Origin: an uncultured Bacteroidales bacterium
GTDB lineage: Bacteria; Bacteroidota; Bacteroidia; Bacteroidales; Paludibacteraceae
Length of the DNA stretch: 64,000 nt
Direction: 5' to 3'
Assembly (NCBI GenBank): GCA_902779705.1
Contig: CACZCR010000003.1
Coordinates: 186,001 to 250,000, forward strand
Positions 8,558 to 18,255 of this stretch are shown piece after piece. The notes under the pieces are model-generated. The model was given only the letters and a program-made list of their open reading frames with translations. It ran no database searches and had not been told where the DNA came from. Position numbers and translations under genes: made by a program. Numbering within the stretch: the first letter of the stretch is position 1; each line of letters starts with the position of its first letter.

Positions 8558-9007
8558 ATGAAAGCATTTAGTGAAATGACCATCGCGATGGCAAGTGACC
8601 ACGCAGGATTCGAATTGAAACAACAAGTACGCCTGTTCTTGGAGGACAATGGTGCCACCGTCAAAGACTTCGGATGCTACAACACCGATAGTTGCGACTA
8701 TCCGGATTTCGCACACCCTCTGGCTGAAGCAATTGAGAAAGGTGAAATGGAATTTGGTATTGTCATATGCTCGACCGGTAACGGTATCACTATGACGGCT
8801 AACAAACACCAAGGTATTCGCGCTGCATTGTGCTGGGATACTAAACTGGCAGAGTTGGCTCGCCAACACAACAACGCCAATGTCCTGGGACTGCCTGCTA
8901 ATTTCATTTCCTCTATTATGGCACTGGATATTGTGCGCACTTTCTTCCAGACCGACTTCGAGGGCGGTCGCCACGAGCGTCGTGTTAGCAAAATTGCTAT
9001 TCAGTAG
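8558..9007 (+). CDS. rpiB: Ribose-5-phosphate isomerase B
   Basis: RpiB interconverts ribose 5-phosphate and ribulose 5-phosphate in the non-oxidative pentose phosphate pathway. The 149-residue RpiB/LacA fold is shown by MASDHAGFELK (phosphate and substrate binding), DYPDFAHPLAEAI and the active-site segment ICSTGNGITMTANK, in which Cys71 is the expected catalytic base; HERRV near the end binds phosphate. It is probably co-transcribed with the marC-like gene upstream and the radical SAM gene downstream. Confidence 0.95.
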   Translation: MKAFSEMTIAMASDHAGFELKQQVRLFLEDNGATVKDFGCYNTDSCDYPDFAHPLAEAIEKGEMEFGIVICSTGNGITMTANKHQGIRAALCWDTKLAELARQHNNANVLGLPANFISSIMALDIVRTFFQTDFEGGRHERRVSKIAIQ

Positions 9008-9053
9008 ACTGGTTAACGCTGCGCGATGCGCGTGGAGTGTTAGACTAAGCCAA

Positions 9054-9953
9054 ATGGGCATCGTAGATGTCCGTCATATGCCTGTGTTCGTTAGTGTAGA
9101 ACCGGCCGCTATATGCCAACTACACTGCCCCCAATGTCCTGTGGGACAAAACAACCAAAAGACCCATAGCACCCAACAACCCTTCCTCTCACAAGACCTC
9201 TGGCAACGCGTACTGGAACAAATAGCACCATGGGCTCATACAGTACAGTTCTATTTTCAGGGTGAGCCGCTACTCAACAAAGACCTGCCCCATTTCATAG
9301 CGCAAGCCCACCAACTGCGGTTATATACCATCGTCAGCACCAACGCACAAGCCCTTACCCAAGACCTGGCTCTTCAGCTCATGCAGTCCGGCCTAAGCCG
9401 TATCATCGTATCGATGGATGGTTTAACCGAAGATAGCTATCGTGCCTACCGAATAGGCGGAAGCCTCGACAAGACCAAACAGGCCCTGCGCTGGTTACGC
9501 GAAGCCAAACAACAAACAGGAGCACATTGCACAATAGAACTACAATGCCTCAAACTGCGATCCAATGAGCACGAATGGGCCGATCTTCGTAAAACGTACA
9601 AAGCCTTAGGCGCTGACCTTCTAAGCCTCAAAACAGCTCAGTTCTATGACTACCAACAAGGCAACGAGCTAATGCCTACTAACGAAAAAGACAGACGCTA
9701 CACCCAACAAAAAGATGGCTCCTGGCATCGTAAGCCTCTTCCGCACAAAGCTTGCCCTCGTATATGGCGAGGTGTCGTCATCACTACCGAGGGAGACGTC
9801 TTACCCTGTTGTTACGACAAGGACCATGCACACGCGTACGGAAACATCAACAAGCACTCATTACGCCAACTGTTCCATAACAAACAAGCCGATACGTTCC
9901 GGCGTCAAGCCATCGCGTATCGGCATGCTATTTGTCAAAACTGCTGGCAGTAA
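9054..9953 (+). CDS. Radical SAM enzyme with C-terminal SPASM domain
   Basis: The 299-residue frame contains the radical SAM cluster motif CQLHCPQC (Cys21, 25, 28), a GEPLLN motif, and a Cys-rich C terminus (CPRIWRGVVITTEGDVLPCC ... CQNCW) of the SPASM type that binds extra Fe-S clusters, as in peptide- or protein-modifying enzymes. The start is uncertain: relatives often have about 20 basic residues before MPVFVSVEP, and here the frame is open upstream with a possible TTG at 8994 that would overlap rpiB. No substrate gene is adjacent. Two lipoproteins of the type reported to pair with radical SAM enzymes lie 4 kb and 14 kb away, so a system split across loci is possible but unproven. Its stop codon abuts that of the convergent gene. 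Confidence 0.85.
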   Translation: MGIVDVRHMPVFVSVEPAAICQLHCPQCPVGQNNQKTHSTQQPFLSQDLWQRVLEQIAPWAHTVQFYFQGEPLLNKDLPHFIAQAHQLRLYTIVSTNAQALTQDLALQLMQSGLSRIIVSMDGLTEDSYRAYRIGGSLDKTKQALRWLREAKQQTGAHCTIELQCLKLRSNEHEWADLRKTYKALGADLLSLKTAQFYDYQQGNELMPTNEKDRRYTQQKDGSWHRKPLPHKACPRIWRGVVITTEGDVLPCCYDKDHAHAYGNINKHSLRQLFHNKQADTFRRQAIAYRHAICQNCWQ

Positions 9954-11753
9954 TCAAAAACGATACAAAGCTCCCAACAAGAACTGTATACCTTGAGTCT
10001 GATAGCCGTAGTAGAGAGCATTATGGCGATGCATAATATTGTCCAATTGCAAGAACAACTCTAAATTCGGCATTTGGCGTTCTGCACGCTTAACCACCTT
10101 CTTTCCAACCGCCATCTCATATTTGCATCCCAAACCAAGATTGATGATCGGGGCAAGCGTGTGCTCTCCGTCTGTTGCCATAACAGTACGCGAACCTTCA
10201 AAACGGTTATCCGAATACAACGACCAATGCGAATCGATGCGACCGTCTATACGTAAACCTGCATGCCACGTCGGACGATCATACACTGTTGCGCTGTCCA
10301 AATGTATCTCCGGATTGGCAAACTCATACTCCGGCTCCTCGTGCCCGAACGACTGCCAGATAAAATAGTCGCCCCATGCTTTGATATGAACGATATCGCG
10401 GAAGTGATAATCAACCAGTCCTCCTACCTTACCACGGCCATAGTTAGAATAGGCATAGCCAAAACAGCCGGCATTCATCGCCTTACCAAACTGTTTCTCA
10501 ACAGAAGCGCCATCTGCTGTGGTAGCAATCAGCGTACTCTGATTATAGAGCAAACCATAACCTCCGTGCAACTCAAACAACAGATTCATCGTCGGACGAA
10601 TATGGAAACCCAGTTCTGCATCCACCGGCGAATAACCCACCACATGCGTCGAGGCCACTCCCGCGTGAATCAGACGATAACGGTTTTCCTCCATAAACGA
10701 CTGCAAGTTGCCTGTTCCAAACGAACCCTTGGCCGAAGCATAGAGCGTAAGCCATTGTTTAGCCACTTGCGCCTCCATATACACATTCGGAGAGGGCAAG
10801 AAGGATATATTCTCCGAACCGGATAACATCTGTCCTCTACCGATATTGACATCAAAATTCACACCGGCATGGATCAGAATACGTTTGCCCTGATACTCAT
10901 AGTATGGCTCTATACGAATATCATGCACCTTGTTCTTCTGCTCCTCGGTTATATCGGCCGACAAGCCCGATAATTGCAGCATGTTATTCTGCACATACAG
11001 ATTCGCTCCCACATGGTGTGGATCGGTCCTCCAATCCACTTGGGCTGTCGTACGTACTTGATGCTCCGTCACAGCTCCTATCTTCGAATAGAGCGCATAG
11101 CCGGTCTGGAAACGATACTTAAAATCGCTCTTAGACTTGTTGGACTTAACACCTACAAACGCCTCAGCAGTCCAAAGAGCCGTCTTGTCCTGCTCTGTAA
11201 GTCCTATCTCGCGCAAATAGGTATCCCCATGCTCATAATCGTAAATACGGCCGTACTTATGATAGTACAGATTCCCACCATTAACGCCAAAATACAGATC
11301 CGATTTCTGGAACTGATGAGCAAACTCAAGCCCTATCTTTGACTTGCTCAGCGTACGCAAGCCCCACTCTGCTCGGTGGTGAGCATACACATTAAGCATC
11401 GATTTTTTCTGATCCTTGACCGTATAATCCAAATCAAAGAGTGTACCTGTGTGCCCAAAACCGCCTTGTATATACCCATTATACTCACCCGAACTCTTGA
11501 ACGTAGAACGAGACATCTCCATCGGCGTGACATTATGGTCCGGCGACAGTATCAGCGAATAGTCAGAGTACTGCACCTCGGCCGGAGTCATCGTCTCCTC
11601 TTGCACTTGGGGCTGAATCTGTATCTTCTGCGCCTCTTGAATCGTAGGCTGATAGTCGCGCTCCACAGTCACACTACGCACATAAGCGCTATCCTGAGCA
11701 GCCAACGTCAGAGTCAACACGGCTGCTATGATTGTTACAATTGGTCGTTTCAT
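9954..11753 (-). CDS. Outer-membrane beta-barrel-like protein, partner of TPR protein
   Basis: The 599-residue protein has a signal peptide (MKRPIVTIIAAVLTLTLAAQ), a short N-terminal segment YVRSVTVERDYQPTIQ, then alternating amphipathic strands rich in Tyr, Gly and His to the terminal aromatic residue (LLGALYRF), as expected of an outer-membrane barrel. It has no plug domain or TonB box, so the usual automatic label of TonB-dependent receptor would be too specific. It overlaps the 1000-residue TPR gene by ATGA and is the last gene of the porX operon. The TPR-barrel pairing suggests a joint envelope function, which is inference. Confidence 0.75.
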   Translation of the reverse strand: MKRPIVTIIAAVLTLTLAAQDSAYVRSVTVERDYQPTIQEAQKIQIQPQVQEETMTPAEVQYSDYSLILSPDHNVTPMEMSRSTFKSSGEYNGYIQGGFGHTGTLFDLDYTVKDQKKSMLNVYAHHRAEWGLRTLSKSKIGLEFAHQFQKSDLYFGVNGGNLYYHKYGRIYDYEHGDTYLREIGLTEQDKTALWTAEAFVGVKSNKSKSDFKYRFQTGYALYSKIGAVTEHQVRTTAQVDWRTDPHHVGANLYVQNNMLQLSGLSADITEEQKNKVHDIRIEPYYEYQGKRILIHAGVNFDVNIGRGQMLSGSENISFLPSPNVYMEAQVAKQWLTLYASAKGSFGTGNLQSFMEENRYRLIHAGVASTHVVGYSPVDAELGFHIRPTMNLLFELHGGYGLLYNQSTLIATTADGASVEKQFGKAMNAGCFGYAYSNYGRGKVGGLVDYHFRDIVHIKAWGDYFIWQSFGHEEPEYEFANPEIHLDSATVYDRPTWHAGLRIDGRIDSHWSLYSDNRFEGSRTVMATDGEHTLAPIINLGLGCKYEMAVGKKVVKRAERQMPNLELFLQLDNIMHRHNALYYGYQTQGIQFLLGALYRF

Positions 11754-14752
11754 TGATTATCCTCGTCTTCTTCGTTAATTGTTTGATCCATCGATGAGAG
11801 ACGTTGCTCTACCATCGTGGCAATATCATCCTTTCCGGTATAATTAGCTTGCAACGAAAGCAAATATTGACGTGCTTGGAACTCGTCTCCGGCCTTCATA
11901 CTGATATCCGAAAGCAGTATAATAGCACGCGCCAGCCAGTACTGCTGCGTCGTCTGCATCTCTGTAAAGGACATCACCTGCTGCTCCGCAGTCTCGCTGT
12001 CATCCAGATTGAAATAGGCTTGCGCCAATTGATATTTAGCCTCAGCACCTATCACCGTACGCACCTCCTTCGACAATGCTGTCAAATCCGGTATCGCATC
12101 ACGCCAGTTCGATTGTGCTATATAGGCCTTTGCACGGTTATACTGCGCCTCTTGACGCAATGAAGCATCTATCGGCTGTTCCAGAATAGAAGTAGCTACA
12201 TCAATCGTAGACGAATAGTCCTTGAGCAGATAACTACACCTCAGAATACCGATCCTCGCCACAGACTTATTGTCATTAGTGGTCGCCACTGCCAACAGCT
12301 GTTCAAAACTCTTCTTCGCGGCTGCATAGTTCTTCATGTCATAACTAATCTCCGCCGCACGGATAGACGCTTCCTCTATATACGGGTTGCCCGACATCGA
12401 AGACAGCTCCTGATAGAACGGCAAGGCCTGCTCATAGTCCTTCAAACGATACAAACAGTCTGCTGCATAATAAGTGGCTATCGTATAGTACCGACTACCT
12501 ATACCATACTGCTGACGATACGTCACCATCGAAGCGGCTGCCTCACGATAGTGCGCCTGCATATACAACAACTCTGCTGCGGCATACGTCAACGAGTCGT
12601 CCTTGGTCACCACCTTCATCGTCTTCAACGATTTCGTATACTTGACATATTCAGATACACGGTTAGTCTCTACATAGATCGCTTCCAGACTGCTAAGAGC
12701 GGTATACGCCTCGTCGGTGGACGAATAATGACTAATCGTATACTTATACGCCTTGATCGCTTCGTCTGTCTTACCTAAGTTACGATACAACATCGCACGC
12801 TCCAAAGATGACTTGGCACCATACTTCGGATTGCGGCCATAGTTAGCCAACAACTTATCAAAAGTCTTGATAGCTGCCTGCTCCTGGTGCAACTCTATCT
12901 GGGCACGCGCCAACTCATACAAGGCTTGTACCACATAGTCTGACTTCGGATACTTAGATACGACAGTCGACATATCTACCACCTTAGCATCATAGTTATG
13001 CAACAATCCATTCACATAACCGCGCTGGAAAGTGGCATAGTCCACACCCGTCACATTGGCCACACGATTGGATTGTAGAATCACACGACTATACGACGTG
13101 ATCGCCTCCTTAAAGTTGCGATCGTTGAAATAACAATCGCCTATCCTATTCAACGCATCCGCATACGTCCGGTCTGTCGGATCCACTTCGGCTATATACT
13201 TATCAAACAATGTTTTTGCCTTCTTATATTGCTTCTGCGAGAACTGCGCATAAGCCTCCAGATACATCGATGGTAAGCGATGCGCCGAACTTGCATAGTC
13301 CGCCTGTTTGGCAAAATCGGCCACATCAACGGCACACCCTGCAAAATCGCGCAGACGATACGATGCCTCAGCCCGCCAATAGAGTGCCTCCGAATAATAC
13401 TTAGACGATTCTGCTCGATGATCAATCACCTCACTCATCCACTGGCGTGAAACTTCCATCTTACCCTGCAAAAAAGCATCCGCACCTAATTGATAACGCA
13501 GATACTGCTTCGTATCACGTATCTGTTGTGTCTGCTGCGGATTCTTATCCAGTACAGCCAACGCACCCTCCTTGTTATTGGCCTGCATATACGCATCACA
13601 CTGAAGCGTGTAAATATGCTGTGCGTAACGACTATTAGGATACTGAGTCAGAAAACTGTCAAAGGCCCCTACGGCATCACCCAATGCCGAAGCCGACTGA
13701 TACGTCGTCATCGCGTAGTTATATGCCGCCTCTTCCGTCAAAGCTGGCGTCAACCCGATATTAGCTGCCGACTCATAGTTCAATTTGGCGGCCGCGATAT
13801 TGTTCTGACGAATATAAATATTTCCGAGAGTCATAAACGTACTCTCCGAAATGGTATCCTTGTCTGCCTTCACTTTCTTCAAATACTCTATGGCCTTGAC
13901 ATCCTGACCCAACTTATAATGCGTCATTCCCAGCAGATACATGTCATTGCGTTCCAACTCAAGCGCTTTCTTGGGCTTGTTATGCCCAAACTCATCGCCC
14001 GAATTAATCGTACGAATCCATTTCTCGTACTTCTGCAGATGATCAGCCGCCTTGCTATAATCCCCTTGACGATAGTAGATCTCACCCAACATACGGTGCA
14101 ACTCGGCATTGTTCGTATTGTCCGGATCATTCTTCAGCAGCTCCTCCGCACGACTCTGTACCGCACTATACTCGTGTTGAGCATACTGCATCTGAACCAT
14201 ATAATACGGCGCTGACCTACGATACTTAGACTCTACCGATTTAAACTGCGACATCGCCGCACTATAGTCTCCCTGTCGGTAATTACAATAGGCCGTATAA
14301 TAAGTCGCCTGTTCACGATAGGGGTTCTCTTTGTCCTTGGCGTTCAACAATACACGAAACTGCTGCTCCGCCTTATTGATCTCGCCATCCATCACATAAC
14401 AATAACCCGTGTAGTAAAGCCAGTCCAGATAGTGCGGACGAGACAGACGCTTGGGGTTATCAATCTTCAACAACTCCTTCAGCGGTTTCGCATAGTTCTC
14501 CTTCTTGTTCTTCTCTACCTGAATAATGCCGTACATCAGCTGCACCTCATCCTGATACGTCGAATACGGATAAGTAGCCAAGTACGTACGCAGATCAATC
14601 GCAAGATTAGGATCTTCTACTACTCGCTTTTCATAACGGGCTTCAAGAGCTTTATAAGCCTCCTCCATCGCCAGTTTTTGCGCTCCAACACTCCCGACTA
14701 CTCCGGTGGTCATCAGCGCTAACAATAACAATTGATATATTCTATTCTTCAT
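11750..14752 (-). CDS. Large secreted TPR-repeat protein (1000 aa)
   Basis: A signal peptide (MKNRIYQLLLLALMTTGVVG, cleavage near VGAQ) precedes almost continuous TPR motifs, recognisable as YRQGDYSAAMSQFKSVESKY, YRQGDYSKAADHLQKYEKW, YYAADCLYRLKDYEQALPFY and many more. The mature protein is therefore a long alpha-solenoid in the periplasm, probably peripheral to the outer membrane, comparable in design to YbgF/BamD-like scaffolds. No enzymatic motif is visible. It is coupled by 4-nt overlaps to the EEP gene upstream and the barrel gene downstream, within the operon that contains porX. Confidence 0.83.
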   Translation of the reverse strand: MKNRIYQLLLLALMTTGVVGSVGAQKLAMEEAYKALEARYEKRVVEDPNLAIDLRTYLATYPYSTYQDEVQLMYGIIQVEKNKKENYAKPLKELLKIDNPKRLSRPHYLDWLYYTGYCYVMDGEINKAEQQFRVLLNAKDKENPYREQATYYTAYCNYRQGDYSAAMSQFKSVESKYRRSAPYYMVQMQYAQHEYSAVQSRAEELLKNDPDNTNNAELHRMLGEIYYRQGDYSKAADHLQKYEKWIRTINSGDEFGHNKPKKALELERNDMYLLGMTHYKLGQDVKAIEYLKKVKADKDTISESTFMTLGNIYIRQNNIAAAKLNYESAANIGLTPALTEEAAYNYAMTTYQSASALGDAVGAFDSFLTQYPNSRYAQHIYTLQCDAYMQANNKEGALAVLDKNPQQTQQIRDTKQYLRYQLGADAFLQGKMEVSRQWMSEVIDHRAESSKYYSEALYWRAEASYRLRDFAGCAVDVADFAKQADYASSAHRLPSMYLEAYAQFSQKQYKKAKTLFDKYIAEVDPTDRTYADALNRIGDCYFNDRNFKEAITSYSRVILQSNRVANVTGVDYATFQRGYVNGLLHNYDAKVVDMSTVVSKYPKSDYVVQALYELARAQIELHQEQAAIKTFDKLLANYGRNPKYGAKSSLERAMLYRNLGKTDEAIKAYKYTISHYSSTDEAYTALSSLEAIYVETNRVSEYVKYTKSLKTMKVVTKDDSLTYAAAELLYMQAHYREAAASMVTYRQQYGIGSRYYTIATYYAADCLYRLKDYEQALPFYQELSSMSGNPYIEEASIRAAEISYDMKNYAAAKKSFEQLLAVATTNDNKSVARIGILRCSYLLKDYSSTIDVATSILEQPIDASLRQEAQYNRAKAYIAQSNWRDAIPDLTALSKEVRTVIGAEAKYQLAQAYFNLDDSETAEQQVMSFTEMQTTQQYWLARAIILLSDISMKAGDEFQARQYLLSLQANYTGKDDIATMVEQRLSSMDQTINEEDEDNQ

Positions 14753-15663
14753 AATTCAATTATAGCATGAACTGGTAAATGATCCGAATAGCTGACACTG
14801 TCTGTCCAGCACTTCACAGGCACCAGTGTCGGCGCACACAACACATAGTCGATCCGCAATGGTACCACCATTTTCTGCCCCGCCACTTTGACCGGCAAAC
14901 GAAACGATGCCCCTAAACGCCCGACAGAGGTCGCCAAAAACGCATCCGTCAATCCTTGCGCTATCGTGCGATACGTCGCTGACCATGGCAGATCATTAAA
15001 ATCACCTACCACCAGCACCGGATACGGCGACTGCTCGATCTCCTCTCTAACCGCCTGCGCCTGCTCCAGACGACCTTTGTCCTTGCCTTGCAAGAACGGA
15101 AGCATATTTCTAAACCGCCTAACACTACCGATCGCCGTAGAGTCTTGCAACGAGTCTATATTGATGCGATACGACTCCAAATGGTTGCAGAACAGCCTAA
15201 TCGTATCGCCATAAGCAACTATGTCACACCGGCAGGTACTATTCGAACGAGATACATAATGCACATTCTCTCTGTCCAGAATCGGGAACTTCGAGAACAC
15301 AGCATTGCCAAACTGACGGCGGTTATTGTGCACCGAGAAAGCGAAATAGCGATACGGATAGCTACTCATCTCCTCGCTCAGTTCGCCTAATGTCAGATAC
15401 TCGTTATCCTGATACACCTCCACCTCCTGCAGACATACCACATCCGCATCCTGCGCCAAGATATACTGAATCACCTTATTCTCCTCCGGCTTGGCAAAAC
15501 CGCCCATACGACAGGTGTTATACGTCATCACATGAAGCACCCTATCACTCTTCGACGAAGTCGCTATGCCATGCGAGATGCTATAGCGTCCCCACCAGAG
15601 CAAGCCTGCTGCTATCACTACCAACAAGACCCAAACAATAATATGTCTCTTCTTTACACGCAT
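14749..15663 (-). CDS. Endonuclease/exonuclease/phosphatase family protein
   Basis: The 304-residue protein has one N-terminal membrane helix (IIVWVLLVVIAAGLLWWG) and an exported EEP domain: VMTYNTCRM, VVCLQEVE (metal-binding Glu), NHLES, VVGDFNDLPWS and SYSDHLPVHAII (catalytic Asp-His). The EEP superfamily includes nucleases and inositol or sphingolipid phosphodiesterases; membrane-anchored forms like this are common in Bacteroidota and the substrate cannot be told from sequence. A one-base TAATG overlap links it to porX. Confidence 0.9.
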   Translation of the reverse strand: MRVKKRHIIVWVLLVVIAAGLLWWGRYSISHGIATSSKSDRVLHVMTYNTCRMGGFAKPEENKVIQYILAQDADVVCLQEVEVYQDNEYLTLGELSEEMSSYPYRYFAFSVHNNRRQFGNAVFSKFPILDRENVHYVSRSNSTCRCDIVAYGDTIRLFCNHLESYRINIDSLQDSTAIGSVRRFRNMLPFLQGKDKGRLEQAQAVREEIEQSPYPVLVVGDFNDLPWSATYRTIAQGLTDAFLATSVGRLGASFRLPVKVAGQKMVVPLRIDYVLCAPTLVPVKCWTDSVSYSDHLPVHAIIEL

Positions 15664-17243
15664 TATTTAGGATCCAATACCACCAGCGGAATCAGCATCT
15701 CCTCCAACGATATACCGCCATGCTGGAACGTATTGCGATAATACTGAGCATAATAGTTAAAATTGTTCGGATAGCCGAAGAAATCATTGCCCGTGCAGAA
15801 CATATAACTGCTGCTCACATTCGGGCATGGCAGTCCCACACGCTTCGGCTCTGCTATCACAAACACATTCTTTGAATGACAAGCCAGCGATTTGCCTACC
15901 TTATACCGAAGATTCGTATTCGTGTTCTTATCCCCTATGATCTGCACCGGATTCTGCACACGCACCGTTCCATGATCCGTCGTCAGCACAATCCGATACC
16001 CCAACTCCGCTATGCGACGCAACATCGCATACGTCGGCGAGTGACGAAACCAACTCAGCGTCAAACTCAGATACGCCGCCTCGTCATTGGCCAACTCACG
16101 CATCATCTTGCTCTCCGTACGAGAGTGAGAAAGCATGTCGATAAAATTCAGCACTACCACATTCAGCGGAGTACTCAGGCTCCCGAACTGCTTGGTGATC
16201 TTCTCGCAGAAATCACTCTCGTTCACCTTATAATAGCTGAAACTCTCCCGCCTCCGATAGCGGTCCAGCTGGGTCTGGATCAACTCTTTCTCATTCAGGT
16301 TCTTGCCCTCTTCATCCTCTTCCTCCACCCAATACTGCGGATACATCTGCTGCAGTTGCAACGGCATCAGACCCGAGAAGATAGCATTCCTGGCATACTG
16401 AGTCGCCGTAGGCAAGATCGAACTGTACATCATCTCTTCCTTCACCGTCATAAACTCCGCCAACAGCGGCTGAATAGTCTTCCACTGGTCGTACCGGAAA
16501 TTGTCGATCACTATCACAAACACCTTCTCCCCTCTATCCAGCATCGGGAACACCACCCGCTTAAATACATCCGGCGAGAAGAACGGCACATTCGACTCTC
16601 CCTTACCACGAGCATCAAACCACTCCTCATAGTGGCTCCTTACAAACTTGGCAAAAGCGGCATTCGCCTGCTGACGCTGCATACTCAACATCTCACGCAT
16701 CGACGAGTCCACATCCTCCAACTGCAGCTCCCAACGCGTCAGCGTCCGCTCCACAGCCTGCCACTCCTCCATCGTACTGGCCGTATCGATCAGATAGGCT
16801 ATGTCGCCAAACTCCTCCCTATACGACTGATTCGTATGCGAACTCACTATATCACGCTGATGAATATGCTTCTTCAGACACATCAGTATCTGACTCGGAT
16901 TGACCGGCTTGATCAGATAGTCGGCTATCTTCTCACCTATCGCTTGCTCCATGATACGCTCCTCTTCGCTCTTGGTGATCATCACCACCGGCAACTCAGG
17001 ACGTATCCTCTTCACCTCCTGCAAGGTCTCCAACCCGCTCAATCCCGGCATGTTCTCGTCCAAGAACACGATATCCAATGGCTCTTGACGGCATATATCC
17101 AACGCATCTTGACCATTGCTGGCTGTCAACACTTCATAACCTTTCTCACGCAAGTAGATGATATATGGCTGCAGCAAGTCTATCTCATCGTCAGCCCACA
17201 GTATTCTCTTCTCGCTCTGCTCAAACGACATGGTTCGGCTCAT
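15663..17243 (-). CDS. porX: PorX, response regulator with PglZ-type phosphodiesterase domain
   Basis: The 526-residue protein has a receiver domain (LWADDE; phospho-acceptor Asp62 in VFLDENMPGLSG; Thr90; Lys112 in YLIKP) and a C-terminal PglZ/alkaline-phosphatase-superfamily domain (VIVIDNFRYDQW, LNFIDMLSHSR, TTDHGTVRV). This architecture is PorX, which with the kinase PorY controls type IX secretion genes in Porphyromonas and has been reported to have oligonucleotide phosphodiesterase activity. The alternative start at 17231 (MSFEQSEKR) would put the acceptor at Asp58, the number used for P. gingivalis PorX. No porY is in the window. The gene overlaps rluD by 23 nt (or 11 with the later start). 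Confidence 0.93.
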   Translation of the reverse strand: MSRTMSFEQSEKRILWADDEIDLLQPYIIYLREKGYEVLTASNGQDALDICRQEPLDIVFLDENMPGLSGLETLQEVKRIRPELPVVMITKSEEERIMEQAIGEKIADYLIKPVNPSQILMCLKKHIHQRDIVSSHTNQSYREEFGDIAYLIDTASTMEEWQAVERTLTRWELQLEDVDSSMREMLSMQRQQANAAFAKFVRSHYEEWFDARGKGESNVPFFSPDVFKRVVFPMLDRGEKVFVIVIDNFRYDQWKTIQPLLAEFMTVKEEMMYSSILPTATQYARNAIFSGLMPLQLQQMYPQYWVEEEDEEGKNLNEKELIQTQLDRYRRRESFSYYKVNESDFCEKITKQFGSLSTPLNVVVLNFIDMLSHSRTESKMMRELANDEAAYLSLTLSWFRHSPTYAMLRRIAELGYRIVLTTDHGTVRVQNPVQIIGDKNTNTNLRYKVGKSLACHSKNVFVIAEPKRVGLPCPNVSSSYMFCTGNDFFGYPNNFNYYAQYYRNTFQHGGISLEEMLIPLVVLDPK

Positions 17244-18255
17244 AATTCCTCCATTTGTTAATCAAATTAGACATATCTTCAGGCCACTCGCTATCCAACT
17301 GTATGCGCTCACCCGTGCGCGGGTGGGTGAAACCCAATGTACGCGCATGAAGAGCTTGTCTCGGACATAACGCAAAACAGTTCTGTATATACTGCTTATA
17401 CTTCTGCGTCCTCAGTCCCTTCAGTATCTCACACCCGCCATACTTCTCGTCACCAAACAACGGATGACCTATATGGCGCATATGCACACGTATCTGGTGC
17501 GTTCTACCGGTTTCCAGCTTACACTCTACTAAGGTCACATACGGATATCGCTCCAGCACACGCCAATGGGTGATCGCTTCCTTAGCACTGGGGTTCTCCT
17601 CCACATCCCATACACGATAGATAGTGCGGTCCCTGTTATCACGACCTAATGCCCCAAAAATCGTGCCACAGTCCTCGTCAAACGTCCCCCACACCAGCGC
17701 ATTATACGTCCGCTCCGTGCTATGCTCAAAAAACTGCCAACCCAAATTCGTCTTCGCCTGAGGCGTCTTGGCGATCAACAACAGTCCCGACGTGTCCTTA
17801 TCTATCCTATGCACAAGCCCGATATCCGGATTGTTCATGTCCAATCGATCGCCGAAATAGTATGCCAACGCATTCAACAACGTATGCTCAAAATTACCAT
17901 GACCCGGATGCACTACCATACCTGCCGGCTTATTCACCACCAGCACATCCTCATCTTCATACACTATATCCAAGGGTATATTCTCCGGCTGAATAGTCGT
18001 GTCATGAGGTTCATGATCCAACAACACCTGCACCACATCGCCGGGCTTGACCTTATAGTTGCTGCTCACCGACTTACCGTTCACATGTACGTAACCCGCA
18101 TCCGCCGCATGCTGCACACGGCTGCGAGAGGTGTCCGACATATGATCGGCTATATATTTATCCACCCGCAAGGACGTTTGCCCCTTATCCACTACGCAAT
18201 GCCAGCGATCCGGAGCTTCATCCCATTCCTCCAACAACGGATTAGAACCACTCAT
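17221..18255 (-). CDS. rluD: RluD-family 23S rRNA pseudouridine synthase
   Basis: The 344-residue protein has an N-terminal S4 RNA-binding domain (TSLRVDKYIADHMSDTSRSR, about 27-90) and a RluA-family catalytic domain with LVHRIDKDTSGLLLIAKT, in which the Asp of HRID is the catalytic residue, plus GRTHQIRVHM. RluD makes pseudouridines in helix 69 of 23S rRNA; the exact target within the RluA/C/D family cannot be fixed by eye. It overlaps the PASTA gene by 14 nt and porX downstream. Confidence 0.93.
   Translation of the reverse strand: MSGSNPLLEEWDEAPDRWHCVVDKGQTSLRVDKYIADHMSDTSRSRVQHAADAGYVHVNGKSVSSNYKVKPGDVVQVLLDHEPHDTTIQPENIPLDIVYEDEDVLVVNKPAGMVVHPGHGNFEHTLLNALAYYFGDRLDMNNPDIGLVHRIDKDTSGLLLIAKTPQAKTNLGWQFFEHSTERTYNALVWGTFDEDCGTIFGALGRDNRDRTIYRVWDVEENPSAKEAITHWRVLERYPYVTLVECKLETGRTHQIRVHMRHIGHPLFGDEKYGGCEILKGLRTQKYKQYIQNCFALCPRQALHARTLGFTHPRTGERIQLDSEWPEDMSNLINKWRNYEPNHVV

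Noticed and set aside
15876..17261. 461-codon open frame opposite porX
   Set aside because: Antisense to a clear gene; Arg/His/Leu/Gln-rich product without motifs.
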